NCBI GenBank assembly: GCA_034509425.1
Contig: JAVTVJ010000011.1
Span: 5,804,501 to 5,868,500, forward strand
Source of the DNA: Eopsaltria australis
Taxonomy: Eukaryota > Chordata > Aves > Passeriformes > Petroicidae
Direction: 5' to 3'
DNA: 64,000 nt
This document shows, piece after piece, positions 39,101 through 50,248 of the stretch. The notes below the pieces were generated by a model, which saw nothing but the letters and a program-made list of their open reading frames with translations, was not told the DNA's origin and did not search any database. A program made the translations under genes and the position numbers. Within the stretch, counting starts at the first letter, position 1. Every line of letters begins with the position of its first letter.

Positions 39101-40539
39101 GATATCTTCATAACCTTGGATGATAAATTCTTGGCTTCAGAATCACACTTCCAAGAGGCTGAAAAATTTAGTTAAACAATATTTTTATCTAGTCTTTATC
39201 TTCTATCTTCTCTTTCAGCACACAGTCACATAAGCAGATTCTGTGCTGTAGAGATGAAAATCCTCTCAAAACCTCCCCCATGGCGGACTACTTGTCAGAA
39301 TGTTCTGAAATGGCTTCTTCCCCATGGCAGAAGTGGAGAGATGTAGCTCCCTTGGTGGGAGGAGGGGGTGAAAGAGGGGGACTCAAATACACCTGGAAGC
39401 TTCTCTTTCGACTAGTACTTAAAGTAGCTTAAATTATTAGCTGAGACCTAGATGCACAACTTCTAGGTGGCTAGGTTGAGACAAACCTCCAGAAATATTT
39501 TGTTGTGCTCACTCTGTCCAGACATAGTCTTTGGACTGTCTGAGGCCTGATAGAGGAACCAAACCAGTTTGGTTACCACCTTAGCAGTAACTAGTGGGTT
39601 TGTGTCCAGGTGTCTCAATGCACAGGAGTATCTAAAGTGTGATAGAAAGTAGATCAGATTAACCTGTTTTAAATAAGTATGAATGACATGCCAGTCTGAC
39701 CCATCGTTTCATTGGCAGATTCAGGCAAAAGGTAGTGCTGATTTTATCATCTTTGGAAACAATACACCCAACACAGCATTAGTGTGTTTTCTGTGATTTA
39801 TTCTTTGTGACTTTTGACAGGGTTTCAGCCACTGGTTTATTTCTGCCAGTGTCACACCATCAGAAGCTATTAGCTAAAGTTTTGACAGTTCTTACCTCTT
39901 TATCCACTATCATGACACCATTTACTAGCTTTGCACTCTGTATACTTTCACACGTTGGAGCTTGACTAATCAACTAATGGGGATTGTGTTAATCAGCTTT
40001 TAAACTGCTTTTATTGGAGACCCTTGGCTGAGATGTTGGGACAGTGTCAGCATGGTTGGAATTTCTGCTTGGATGTAGTGTAATAAATTTTAAACTCCAG
40101 ATGTGGTGAGTTTCACTGTTTGAGAAATGCAGTGTACGTCAGTGAGCTGGACCTGCCTGTTTGGTTGGAAAGCAGAAAAAAAGAGGACAAGACATGAAAC
40201 TTCTTGCAGCTGTTTGTAGAGTCACTCTGGGGAGGTAAGGAAAGTGTAAAGTTCCTGGTGTGTAGAGAGCAATCCTGGCAGAAGCTAAGAAGTGCACAGC
40301 TACTTACACAGCAGCTATTGCCAACTCTGAAACATGTTGCAGCTTTTTTTCCAGCCCATCCTCAATTTCTTATCATGGCTGTAGTGCTGCAAGTAACTAT
40401 TTTCTCAGATCTTCCCACAGATATGCTTATTTAAGATGTTTCCTGACCTTGTTCCATCCGAAACAAGCTTGGTTAATTTATGCAGCCTGGAAAACATGTC
40501 TGTGTTTAACCCTACCTGAAGCACTTCTGTGAGCTAAGG

Positions 40540-40605
40540 CATCTCAGGTTGGACTTGATGATCTTGGCGGATTTTTCTAACCTTAATGATTCTGTGATTC
40601 CATGG
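40540..40605 (+). repeat. CR1 LINE extreme 3' end
   Basis: This short stretch carries the diagnostic CR1 terminus 'ggttggacttgatgatctt' followed by 'ttctaaccttaatgattctgtgattccatg'. Only the 3' UTR end is clear; sequence before about 40540 is no longer recognisable. Its terminus lies about 50 bp from the terminus of the oppositely oriented CR1 that begins near 40654, so the two copies are tail to tail. Confidence 0.85.
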
Positions 40606-40653
40606 TCTGGCAGGAGGGCTGTGTGAGTGAGCTGGGCAATAATCTTTTCATTA

Positions 40654-42215
40654 AATCATGAAAAAGTTGATGGAAGGGGCCTTTGGAAATCTTGAATCAA
40701 ACCATTTTCAGCACTAACCTGGTCTTTGTCCAACTTAGTCCTGAAAACCTCCAAGAATCAATGTTGCACCATCCCACTGGACAGCCTGTTCCACTGCTGC
40801 CTGGAATTTTGTTAATGACATTTGTCAAATCTGAAGCATCCAAGCTGTAGTTTGTGATATTTGCGACTTGTTGTATTTCTGCTACTACCAAAGTGAATTT
40901 GGGTCTGTCAGCACTCCAGAAGCTCTTTAAACCATTGTAGGCTGCTATTAGATTGCCTCTTGACCTTCCCTTTGCCACACTAACAAAGCCCAGCTCCCTT
41001 AACCTTTCATTGTGGGTCACATGCCTTCTGTGTGGTGTTTGTATTATTTGTGAAGAAGGCACACTGTTGGTTCCTATTTATTTGGAGTGCACCATGACCT
41101 CCAGGTCATTTCAGCAGGGCTGCAACACAAGCAGTATATTTCCAGCCTTCAGTGATGTATGGTGTTAGTCTGCTCAGAAACCAAACTTCACACTTGTAGT
41201 TGAACATGATGAAGTTTCTGTTGTCCCAGTCCTCAGTTTAAGGAGTATTGGGACCTCACTGGGTTCTCAGCTGAATCTCTTAGGGAGAGATTGAGCTAAA
41301 AAGTAATTTACTATTGTCCATAAAGTTGCTGAGGGGTCTGTTTTATCACTCAGGTAGTTGATGAGGATACTGAATGATATCAGCCTGCTACTGATACTGC
41401 AGTACTCTGCTGATCACCAGAGCAGTTGTAAAGCCCCTTCAGGACTGTCAGTCCAACCAACCAATTTTCAACAGAGCTAGGAATCTGTTCTTCTAGCCCT
41501 TACTTCCTCAGCTCTCAAGTGAGTATGGGAGAGTCACAGTGTCAAAAACTTTAGTAAGTCGAGATACATTGTATTCACCTCTCTGTTCACATCCCCAGAG
41601 CAGGTTATTTTTGTTACAGAAAGCAGTCAGCTCGATGAAGCATGGTCTGCCTGTGTTGAGTCTTTCTGATTGCTTTCTTGTCCTTCATGTGCCTGGAAGT
41701 AGACTCCAAGGAATATGTTTCTTGCCTGTACAAAGATGAGATGAGGCTGACCGACCTGTTGTTCTTTTGGTCCTCCTTCTTGCCTTTTTTAAAACAGGTA
41801 TATCAGTCTTTTTCCAACTCTAGGGACTTACTCTGATCGTGTGCTTTTTCTCATACATAATGGCCACACAATCACATTAACCAACTCTTTTGGCACCCCT
41901 GGATGAACCCCTTCCAGCCCCAGTTGTTTGAATAAATACATTGAATTTTGCTGTTGAGTTACTTACAAACTGTCAACCACCCAAACTTTCTAAAACTGTA
42001 GTGATCCATAGAGGGGTCTGGAAGCAGGTTTTTCCATATTGTGATTCTGCTCCAATAATCTCTGGGCCTACATTTCCCCTGAAATTCCTTTTACTGCTGG
42101 CATTGCTTGCAGAAGCCCTTCTTGTTTCCCTTTGCCTAGCTGGCTAATTCAGCTGTAGCTGGCCTTTGACCTTCCAGGTGTTGACCCCTAGTGACCGAGC
42201 AATGTGTTTATCCTC
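40654..42215 (-). repeat. CR1 LINE fragment with decayed ORF2 reverse transcriptase (pseudogene)
   Basis: Reading the minus strand from about 42215 down to 40654 gives, in CR1 ORF2 order: an RKVKGQLQLN stretch (RKAKAQLELN-like linker), the motif A region TKVFDTV near 41550, the region of the FADDTK box at about 41305-41330, then NERLRELGF...RSRGNLIAAY near 40900-41000, and the C-terminal 'WNRLSS' region and 3' UTR. The element is 5'-truncated (no endonuclease seen) and broken by frameshifts and stops. Key residues are lost: the FADD box reads FMDN (codons at 41313-41318 give Asp-Asn), and the first catalytic Asp of the motif A segment reads Arg by alignment. It therefore cannot be active. Family identity is certain by pattern; the subfamily is not determined. 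The left edge is set by an 'aatcat..aagttgatggaagggg' CR1 terminus. Confidence 0.9.
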
Positions 42216-43590
42216 CTCCTCTGCTGCAGAGCTGCTTGTTGGAGGGGATGTGTGCCCACACCTTGGGTGTTCATTAAAGCACCAGGAAGCTGCGAGTGCA
42301 CAGACAGTGTTCCCGTCGCTCTCCCTTCAGGGCAGAGGAGTGCCTGCTGAAGATACTATCTTAATATTTACATCATTTCAGTCACTTGCTTTTGTACACG
42401 TGTAACAGGTCATGAGAAACTATTACTTTCCATATCCCTGATGGCTATTTGCAGTATGACTAATTTATCTCAGCAGGCACTCTATTATAAATATGTATTA
42501 TATTGGGATAGTGCTGTAAATGGCCATGTTGTTTGGAGGAATTGCTCTGGTTCGACATAATACTTTTACAGTTACACTACAGTGCTACCATTTTTAAATT
42601 CAGTGCAGTTAAAGTGTCATAAAATTGAAATATGGAAAGTGAACCTGTCTTCAGAGACCACATAATGGTACAATCGTGGTACAATCTGTATTTTAAAGTT
42701 AAGGTAAAGCAATGCATACATAAAACTTTGCCCATGGTTTTTCCATATGGAAACTGATTCCGTATGCCATGGAATTTTTTATGTCCAAAGCACTTCAGAA
42801 TGAGTGGGTGTGATGGAGCTCTGATGGTGACGTGGGAAGAAATCTCCTTCAGCTTGGTTGTCCTGCTCTCCATTCTTTGGAAACCATGTCGGCTGAGACA
42901 GGCAGTTTGTCTTGCCTTAGTATTGCCACCTCTTTCTTCTCATGACTTTTATATTTTGATACTTTTAACTTTATCTTGTACATACTTAGTTTGAGTGAAT
43001 GTGTTTTCTAGTCCATTTTGTTGGTAACTACAATTTGTCAATAGGATGGATATATAAATAATGTGAAAGCTTTTCAAGTCAAACTTTGAGTGACTGCATT
43101 TTCTAATGCATTAATGGTAGCACAAACATCCACTATTTCACTAATTATATTTCTTATTCAAGCTAAAATGGCTTATTCTGGGTTCTTTTCTAGTATCAGA
43201 GAGTAACAAAAGAGCAATTGACTTTGACCTTAATCAAGTTTACTCAATGAGACATCAGTGTGCGAGTTCTGCTGCAAAATTGTGTTTCAGAATTATGTTT
43301 CTTTTTAAGAAGACATCTCAAAGGTCACAAGAGACCCTTCTGGAAAGATTTTCAATAGCAGCTTGTTTGCAAGATGAAATTCTATATCAGTAAATTATTA
43401 ATGAATAGAGTTGGAATTGGATATATAAAAATAAGTTTTAGAAGTGGTAAAGGTAGAACATGTCCTTGTCCAGTTTGAACAGGAAAAAAATTACACTACT
43501 TGAAATCAGAAAAGACACCGAGCTGTACAGCTATTTGAGATTTAGTTTTTTTTCCTGGATGATTCTGTCTGTCCCACCATAGTTAGATGA

Positions 43591-43622
43591 TTTTTTTGGG
43601 GGGAGGGGGTGTTTTTTTTTTT
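43591..43622. repeat. T7-G6-A-G5-T-G-T11 low-complexity tract
   Basis: Homopolymer T, G and T runs follow one another. With only two G tracts it is not a full quadruplex motif on its own. Such tracts are prone to sequencing and assembly error. Confidence 0.8.
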
Positions 43623-46600
43623 GTTCATTGTTTGCTGGTAACTTGTGTCTCAGTACTTCAGTTACTTCCTGCACTTATCTGCTTCTTTGTGGAGTTAGGG
43701 AGTACTTTGTTATTCATGAGGAACTAAATCAATCATCACTTTCTCATGTCATCTTGCATTGCATCAGCTTCCTTTTCCAGATGAAATGGATGGGTGTAAC
43801 TCCTTATGGAGTTTAGCGGTGCTGTTTGCTGTCTTGGTTTTGGGTGGTGGTTGCTCAATATTAGCTTAAGCATTTAAACATTGCAGTTAATTTATGTTTA
43901 TCCATGCCAGTGCAAGGCTTGGAGTTTAAGCACTGTTGAGGTAAATGGGCATTTTTACTGCAGTAATGTTGTACTATTATCCCTACAGTCATAATTGCAA
44001 AAATTTGCATTTTCAGTGGAAGTGGGTAGGGATTAAGAACACAAGCAGGAGAGAGGTGGGTTGTAGAGATATGGCTGAGAATGCAGTTTGTCCTGTCAGC
44101 TTCCTATAATTGCTAATGATGCCTTAGAAGAAATAAAAGAACTTGGGACTGTTGTTTGCAAGATTGCCAATTAATTTGTTTACTGGGGGGGTCGATGGAA
44201 TATTTTATGGGGTATGAGAGCTGACAGGTAGCAAAAAATACCTTATCATTTCAAGTTTACTTTTCAGTCTGAAGCTGCATTCAGGTTTGAGTAGGGTTGA
44301 AATTCTATTGAAACAGAAAAACCAAGATTTTCTTCAGTGCATTGTACGGTCTGCTCCTCTCTGATTTAGTTCCCTGATGTCATAAGAGTCTGCTGCCTAA
44401 GTTATTACATTAATATTCATTGGGTAGATCAGTATTGCACTGTTGGAGCCGATAAATTTTGGTTTAGTTTAAAATCAGAGATGATATTTTATACATTATG
44501 TTAGCATACAATTTTTATTAGCATATCAGACTGGGAAAGAGTGATGCATTGCAGTAAAAAGCCAAGTATTTCAAGTTAATTGCTGTTCTATTAAGTAGAA
44601 GTGGTGGCTTCAGCTTAAAAGAGTGTAGAGAAATGTTTGGCTAATGAAAAGAGCGCTCAGAGTGATAATAATTGTTTGATGTAGTGAAGCTGCTGGCTTA
44701 GAATACTCACCTCAGCAGTCAGAACTGAAGGCCCTCAGGAGGAGGTGCTGAGATGGGTCTAGTCCAGCACGCAGAAGCACTTGTGGGATGAGCCCAAAAG
44801 GCAGCGGTGCCCACCGAGGCCCATTGTGGTACTAAAAATAAAGAAAGGCAAGTTTTCAGCAGCAGGTTTGTCTAACCTGACCTGCTCTTTTTGTCCAGAA
44901 CAAGAGAGCCAAAACCACATTAAAGCACTTGGTTAGAGGGTAGCTGGTAGACGCAGGTGTGATCCAGCAGACTCTCCTGCACCTCGCAGTGCTGGTGCAC
45001 TGCCAGCCCACACAGCCAGGCAGCTCCTCTCACGGGGCCACAGGGAGGGCAGGGAATCAAGGCAGGTGGTTTTCTTTGCTGCTTTCCTTCTCTCCTGCTC
45101 ATCCTCCTGCTGTGCTTTGGGCAGGTGTGGAGCTATCACTTCTTGGAATGTGCCAGCAGTCATTGGCAGCTCCTTGCCAATTCCCCCCAGTTTACGTACT
45201 GGGCATGATACTCTGTGGTAGGAAATGCCCCTTTGGCCAGTTTTGGACATCAGTGTGTTATCAACATTAGTCTCATCCTAAGTCCAAAACAGCACTGTAC
45301 AAGCTACTGAGGAGGAAAATTAACTATATCCCAGCTCAAGTTCCTTCTTGATTTCCTTCCACACCCACACTCTCTGGTTCTTACTTCCTCTATCATGACA
45401 GGGTTGCTGATAAAACCAGAGTGGAGGAAGGGAATCCAGCTTTTGCTCACTACTGTGGAGATCTCTGTTCAGGAATGTTGAATGAAAGCTCCTGAGACAC
45501 ATTTTGATTCATAATACAACAGCAGTTTCCTTCCCCATGCCCCTCTTCAATGATGCTCTCAACAGCTGCCACGGATTTCTGTGCACTGATTTGAGCACTG
45601 CAGCACCACAGTGTTATTTTTGTCAGATTAGAAATATCCAATCCACTGAACTTTGCATTGAAGATTGGGTTTGTTTACTTCTGTCCCCTTCTCTTTCTGC
45701 TTTTCAGCTCTAGAGAGCTGCTTGTTTTTGAAATGTGCCCTGTTATTTGAAGCAGCAGATGTATTTATGGCTCATTTTGTGTTGATGTCTAAAGGCCAGA
45801 TTTGAACAGGGATTCTGCTGCTGCACAAGACTTGGCATAAGGTGGCTCCATCCCCAGGAAAGTTCAGAGAGGAAGTTTTTCTCTCTTATAGCAACAGAGC
45901 TTAACATAGGGAGCATTTGGAAGAGTCAGAAATTGAACTCAATGTCTGAAGATTAAGTACTGTCCTTTAATTGCAAACCTATTCCTTATAATTTCTAGAT
46001 GCCAGGGTATTCCCTCCCGTCATATCCCAGAAGTGTGTCACTAGTTTGTCTTTTGTCTAGCTGGACCCATGAAACTGAATAAAAAATTGGTAAAAGCACA
46101 AAATTTATTTTGGAAGTCAGTGCAAAGAGGGAAGAAAACTTAGTGATTCATAAATTATGAAAAATCCACTGAAACTATAAGGGATCAGAAGAGTTGTAGT
46201 GAGCATGTGAGAGGGATGGAGTAGACTGATAATATGTGCAAAAATAAAGACTGAATATTAATAGATATATATGGTAGAGAAATCTACATCTATATATGCT
46301 GGTAAATGTATATGTGCATATTCAGAAAAAAAGTTGGGACTTTAATCTACATTAGGATATAATCATTGGAAACACATCCATTTCAGAATCTGGCTGTACA
46401 GCACTGGTGTTTGGTCAGGTCTGCTCTCTTTTACTTTCATTATAAGGAAAGATTCAGCTTTCTGTTCTAAAATAAGGTTATCTTGCCAATATTTAAGGAT
46501 GAAGGAACTGGACTTGAAATGGGTTTGAATTTAAAAGTTCGTGATACTGGTTCTATTTTGAGATGTTGGCAGGTTTTTAGGTTAGCTTTTAAAGAGGTTT

Positions 46601-47487
46601 TTAATAATTGTTTCGGGTTTTTTTCCATCAGGCTGGACACTTCTTTCAGTGGTTGGCAGAATCTGTATTCGTCCAGTGTATAGCTTGATGAACAGACTTC
46701 TGTAGTTTCATAGGTCTTTTTAATCTTCACAGCTCTAGCAGTGCATGCAAATTCTGTCATAGGAGAGTACTTCTGTTGACCTGGACGTGCAAAGATCAAG
46801 TGCCCTTTCAGTGGCAAGAGTCCTGGGGTGTAAGGGATAATGAGAGTGGCAGGCTCTGGTTAGTGTTATATAGTGCATGAATAAAATTATTATAATTGGT
46901 AATTGTAAGTAGAATATGTTGCAGCTACTGGTACTGAGCTTACCAAAAGAATGTGAGAACCATCTTCAGTTAACACCATGGCCACTGGGATTTCTGTGCT
47001 CACAATGCTTATATATAACTCTGGACAGCTCTTTGGCTGAAATAAATCACTCTCACCCTTACTGAAATCAATGGAGCAGTTGTAAGTTTTATAAATCAAA
47101 GTTTGGCAATCTCTGATATAAATTTTTTTTATTGAGTTGAAACCTCATGGAGGTCTCAGTTGTAGGCTGCATTCATTTTTTACCTCCTAGGAGATGTTTC
47201 TTCAGTACTAATTATGCTACTCTATTCCCACCTAAGTTCACTTTTTGATAAATTTTAAGCTAATAAATATTTTGTGGCACTTCTTAAATAAACCATGCAA
47301 GGATTTATTACCTATTGACCAGAAGACAATAAATATAATAATTGAGATGCAGAATAAATAGTGCAGGAATGTAGTGCACTGGTCTAGGAGATGCAAAAAA
47401 TAACACTTCTATAGAACAGCAGGAGCAGTCAGGGCTCAGCTCTGAAATCCTTGTTGGAAGGGGTACAAAAAGACACTTGTACTTTGA

Positions 47488-48138
47488 AGGACATTGCAAC
47501 TTAAAGTTGAAACTGTTTTAAGAGAAATCCTAAGAGCTGCAAAGCCTTTCTTCAGAGATAGTATCAAACCATTTTGGCACCTAATCAGTCGTTTCTCTTG
47601 TTGTTATAAAAGCTCTGAAGCATTTTCAAGTGAGTGTTTGAGAACAGCATTTGTCCAAGGCTCTCCTGCTGTATTGAAATTGCCTGCAATGCGTTTCTTG
47701 GGGGGGTGTGATTTGCAGCGAATGATCATGAAGAACCACCTCATGTTAATATTCTTCCAGTACTTTTGTGCACAACCACTGGGTTGTTTGATGGAAGCTC
47801 ACATTTCACATCTCCTCCTTTCCAAGGGTTATGTCATTGTAAATTGCCTGCGGCAGAACTTGGCATTCTCCTGAATTTCACTGTCTAATGGCACCAATCG
47901 GGTGCCTCGTAGACCTCATCAGATATACATGACTGCTCTCAAATCTGGCCTCCTCGTTCCACCAGGGACTGAGTCTTGGACACTAATGAGTGAGAAGCAG
48001 GGAGGAAATGTGGTTCTTCTAGACAATAAATTAGGTTCAGAAAAGAAGCATTTATCTGTTGAAAATGTTTACCATTTGGGGACCCTGGACCAGACTTTGC
48101 ACAGCAGCAGTGCAAGTAAACTGACTGGCATCAGATAA
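47488..48138 (+). other. Nearly open reading frame with one in-frame TGA, unrecognised
   Basis: On the + strand one frame stays open from just after a TGA at 47485-47487 to a stop ending at 48138. It is about 217 codons, broken only by a TGA at 47872-47874. The translation (for example KPFFRDSIKPFWHLISRF early and SGLLVPPGTESWTLMSEK later) matches nothing I recognise. There is no strong ATG context at its start and no splice site consistent with CHN2. It may be chance or a decayed coding relic; I do not call a gene. Confidence 0.2.
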
Positions 48139-50233
48139 AATGATGCACTGAAATCAAACTGCTGAGCAATAGGCTACAGGCATGTTTTTGGAAATACAAT
48201 GAAGTCAGCTGCTGTTCTCTGTTGCACCTTAAGCAGGGAAGGATATGCCCAGGGTGAGCTGGAGTTTGCTTTGGAATAATTCACTCTTCAGTAGAAATAG
48301 GTTATTATAAAGCCTTGATCCAGAATAATTCTATTATTTATATGATGTGTCACTTCTATAAAAATGTAGCATAAATGTATTGAGGTTTTTTTCTTGTGCT
48401 CTCAGAAGAAACTAAATCTGCACCATTTTTCTTAACATTTATAAGCAAACCTCTCTCATGTAATAATAAATCAGCTTATCCTAAGTTATTTCTAGTGTAT
48501 TTATGTGATGCTCTGTGCTCCGCAATTTATTGTTTTTACCAACATCTTCTTCTATTTTCTAGTTATCTTTTCATTACATTCAGATGAAACTACTCTCTTA
48601 ATAGTTAGGGGAGGGTTCTGTGACTGGTACTTATGGCTGACATGGATAGCACTCCTGCTACCCTATTCCTTTTCCATCTCTTTTCCTTTTATCTGTTGGA
48701 TGCTTGCCACACACTATAATCACAAGCACTTTTAGGTCAGCAACTGCTGTGTTTTATTTTTAAACCGTACTTGTTAGCAGTTGGACGTAACACCAAACCT
48801 GATTTTGGGTTCCAAATGCTGCCATAATGGGAATATTTAATGATAATAAAATGCTTTGCTTCTCTTTCATTTAGAGCTCCTAATCTGACTAAGCAAACAG
48901 CAGTTAGTAGGCAGATCTAAATGAAATATTATTACTCTATAAAGCTGTTTAAATTTGAATGACCTTTTATTTAAGATGCATAAGCATTTTTCCAACATTT
49001 GCACTGTTAGGCAAAGTATATGCTATAAAAGAAGCATTTATTGCTTGCTTGTAAAAATAAAATACAATATTGGTAAGTTAGCTGGAAGCTTGTAGATATC
49101 CTAAAAAGATGATAAGGTAAGATAAGCAGTAGAGCTAAGCTGAAATTGCTCTGGAGGTCTTTCTGAATAGCTGTCAGTTTTATGTTCTCCTAGCACAATA
49201 ATGGGCACTCCCAGGAGGTGGAAGTCTCATGGGATAATTTTTCTTCTGAGATTTAGACTGGTTTTGCTGTGCCTTTTCCACAGATTGGTAAGACTGCCTT
49301 ATAATTACTCTCCTCCTCTTTCACTAGATTTTTCTAATGTAGAAATTAATAGAATTAAATTTGTATACATGCACTGTACTTACATTACCTAGCCTATTAA
49401 TGAATTTCAAGCAATACTGAATGCTATCAGATGGCAATAGTAAGTGGTCTGGTTAGCTTTTATCTTGCAAATTGGATTTAAGTCTCACTGCCCTTTCCTC
49501 TTGAGAGGTGTTTCTTTTTAATATTCAGGTCTATTTTCTGCTGTCATAAGCAGGCATATTTACTCTCTCAGATTGGTATACCTTTAACTATCCTTGAAAA
49601 TAATAAGAACTAGAAGTAAAAGTTTAAAATAAATGGATATTTTACAGCTGTTGAATATTTTTATAGTTCCCAGTGCGCAAAGCTGACACAGTTGCTCACA
49701 ATCTCCCTTGTGAGCATCAAATGATGTTGATGAAATGAAGCAAAAATCTGGCAAAACCTCAGCTTCGTTTGGGGTGGGTTGTTGGGCAGCACACTCTCTC
49801 AGTCACTAGTTACAACTGGTGTTGCCAGTAAAACCACAGACAGCCAGCAACCTTATCCTCTTGGCTCTCAAGGAAATCTGTATTTTGGGAGGTTTTGCTA
49901 CTAGAATGATCTGACAAGCTCTGACAGGCTTTCCTGTATGATATAACGAACATACAGGAAGAGCAGGAAAAACGTTTTTGAAAAAGACACACATGTATTG
50001 GTGTATTTGCAAGATAAAATACCCATCCTAGCTCTGGTGGTGTTGGATATGAGTGAATTAGCTCATCTTTTTACCCAGCTTTCCTGTCTCCCAGGATGAG
50101 AGCAGAAATGCAGAGCAGTGGTTGCTATTAAGACTTGCACTTCTTGATCAGCACCAACTCTTCCCCTTAGCTTAAAAAAATGCCATCATTTTCCTTTGGA
50201 CATTTGCCAGATCTTTCCAAAGGAAAGACCTGA

Positions 50234-50248
50234 TTTTTTTTTTTTTTT
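50234..50248. repeat. T15 homopolymer tract
   Basis: A run of 15 T followed by 'ctcccctctgtgctccag', giving a polypyrimidine stretch ending in AG at about 50267. It resembles a 3' splice site, but no donor or coding sequence follows that would make an exon. Confidence 0.8.

Larger units (their letters stand above)
17656..40539. other. Intronic sequence, no supported gene
   Basis: Long AT-rich stretch between the CR1 copies. It contains the MIR-like fragment, the decoy acceptor and G-rich tract near 21.6 kb, small duplications and homopolymers listed separately, and several POU octamer matches (22838, 23194, 28807, 29760, 34211). No frame is long or recognisable enough to call a gene, and no CpG island is present. 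Confidence 0.7.

Noticed and set aside
39356..39380. G-quadruplex motif in gggaggagggggtgaaagaggggg
   Set aside because: Only three separate G runs of three or more, short of the four-tract pattern unless the G5 run is split without a loop.
40697..41062. 121-codon minus-strand frame as a host gene
   Set aside because: The segment NERLRELGF...RSRGNLIAAY is the C-terminal part of CR1 ORF2, so it is a transposon remnant.
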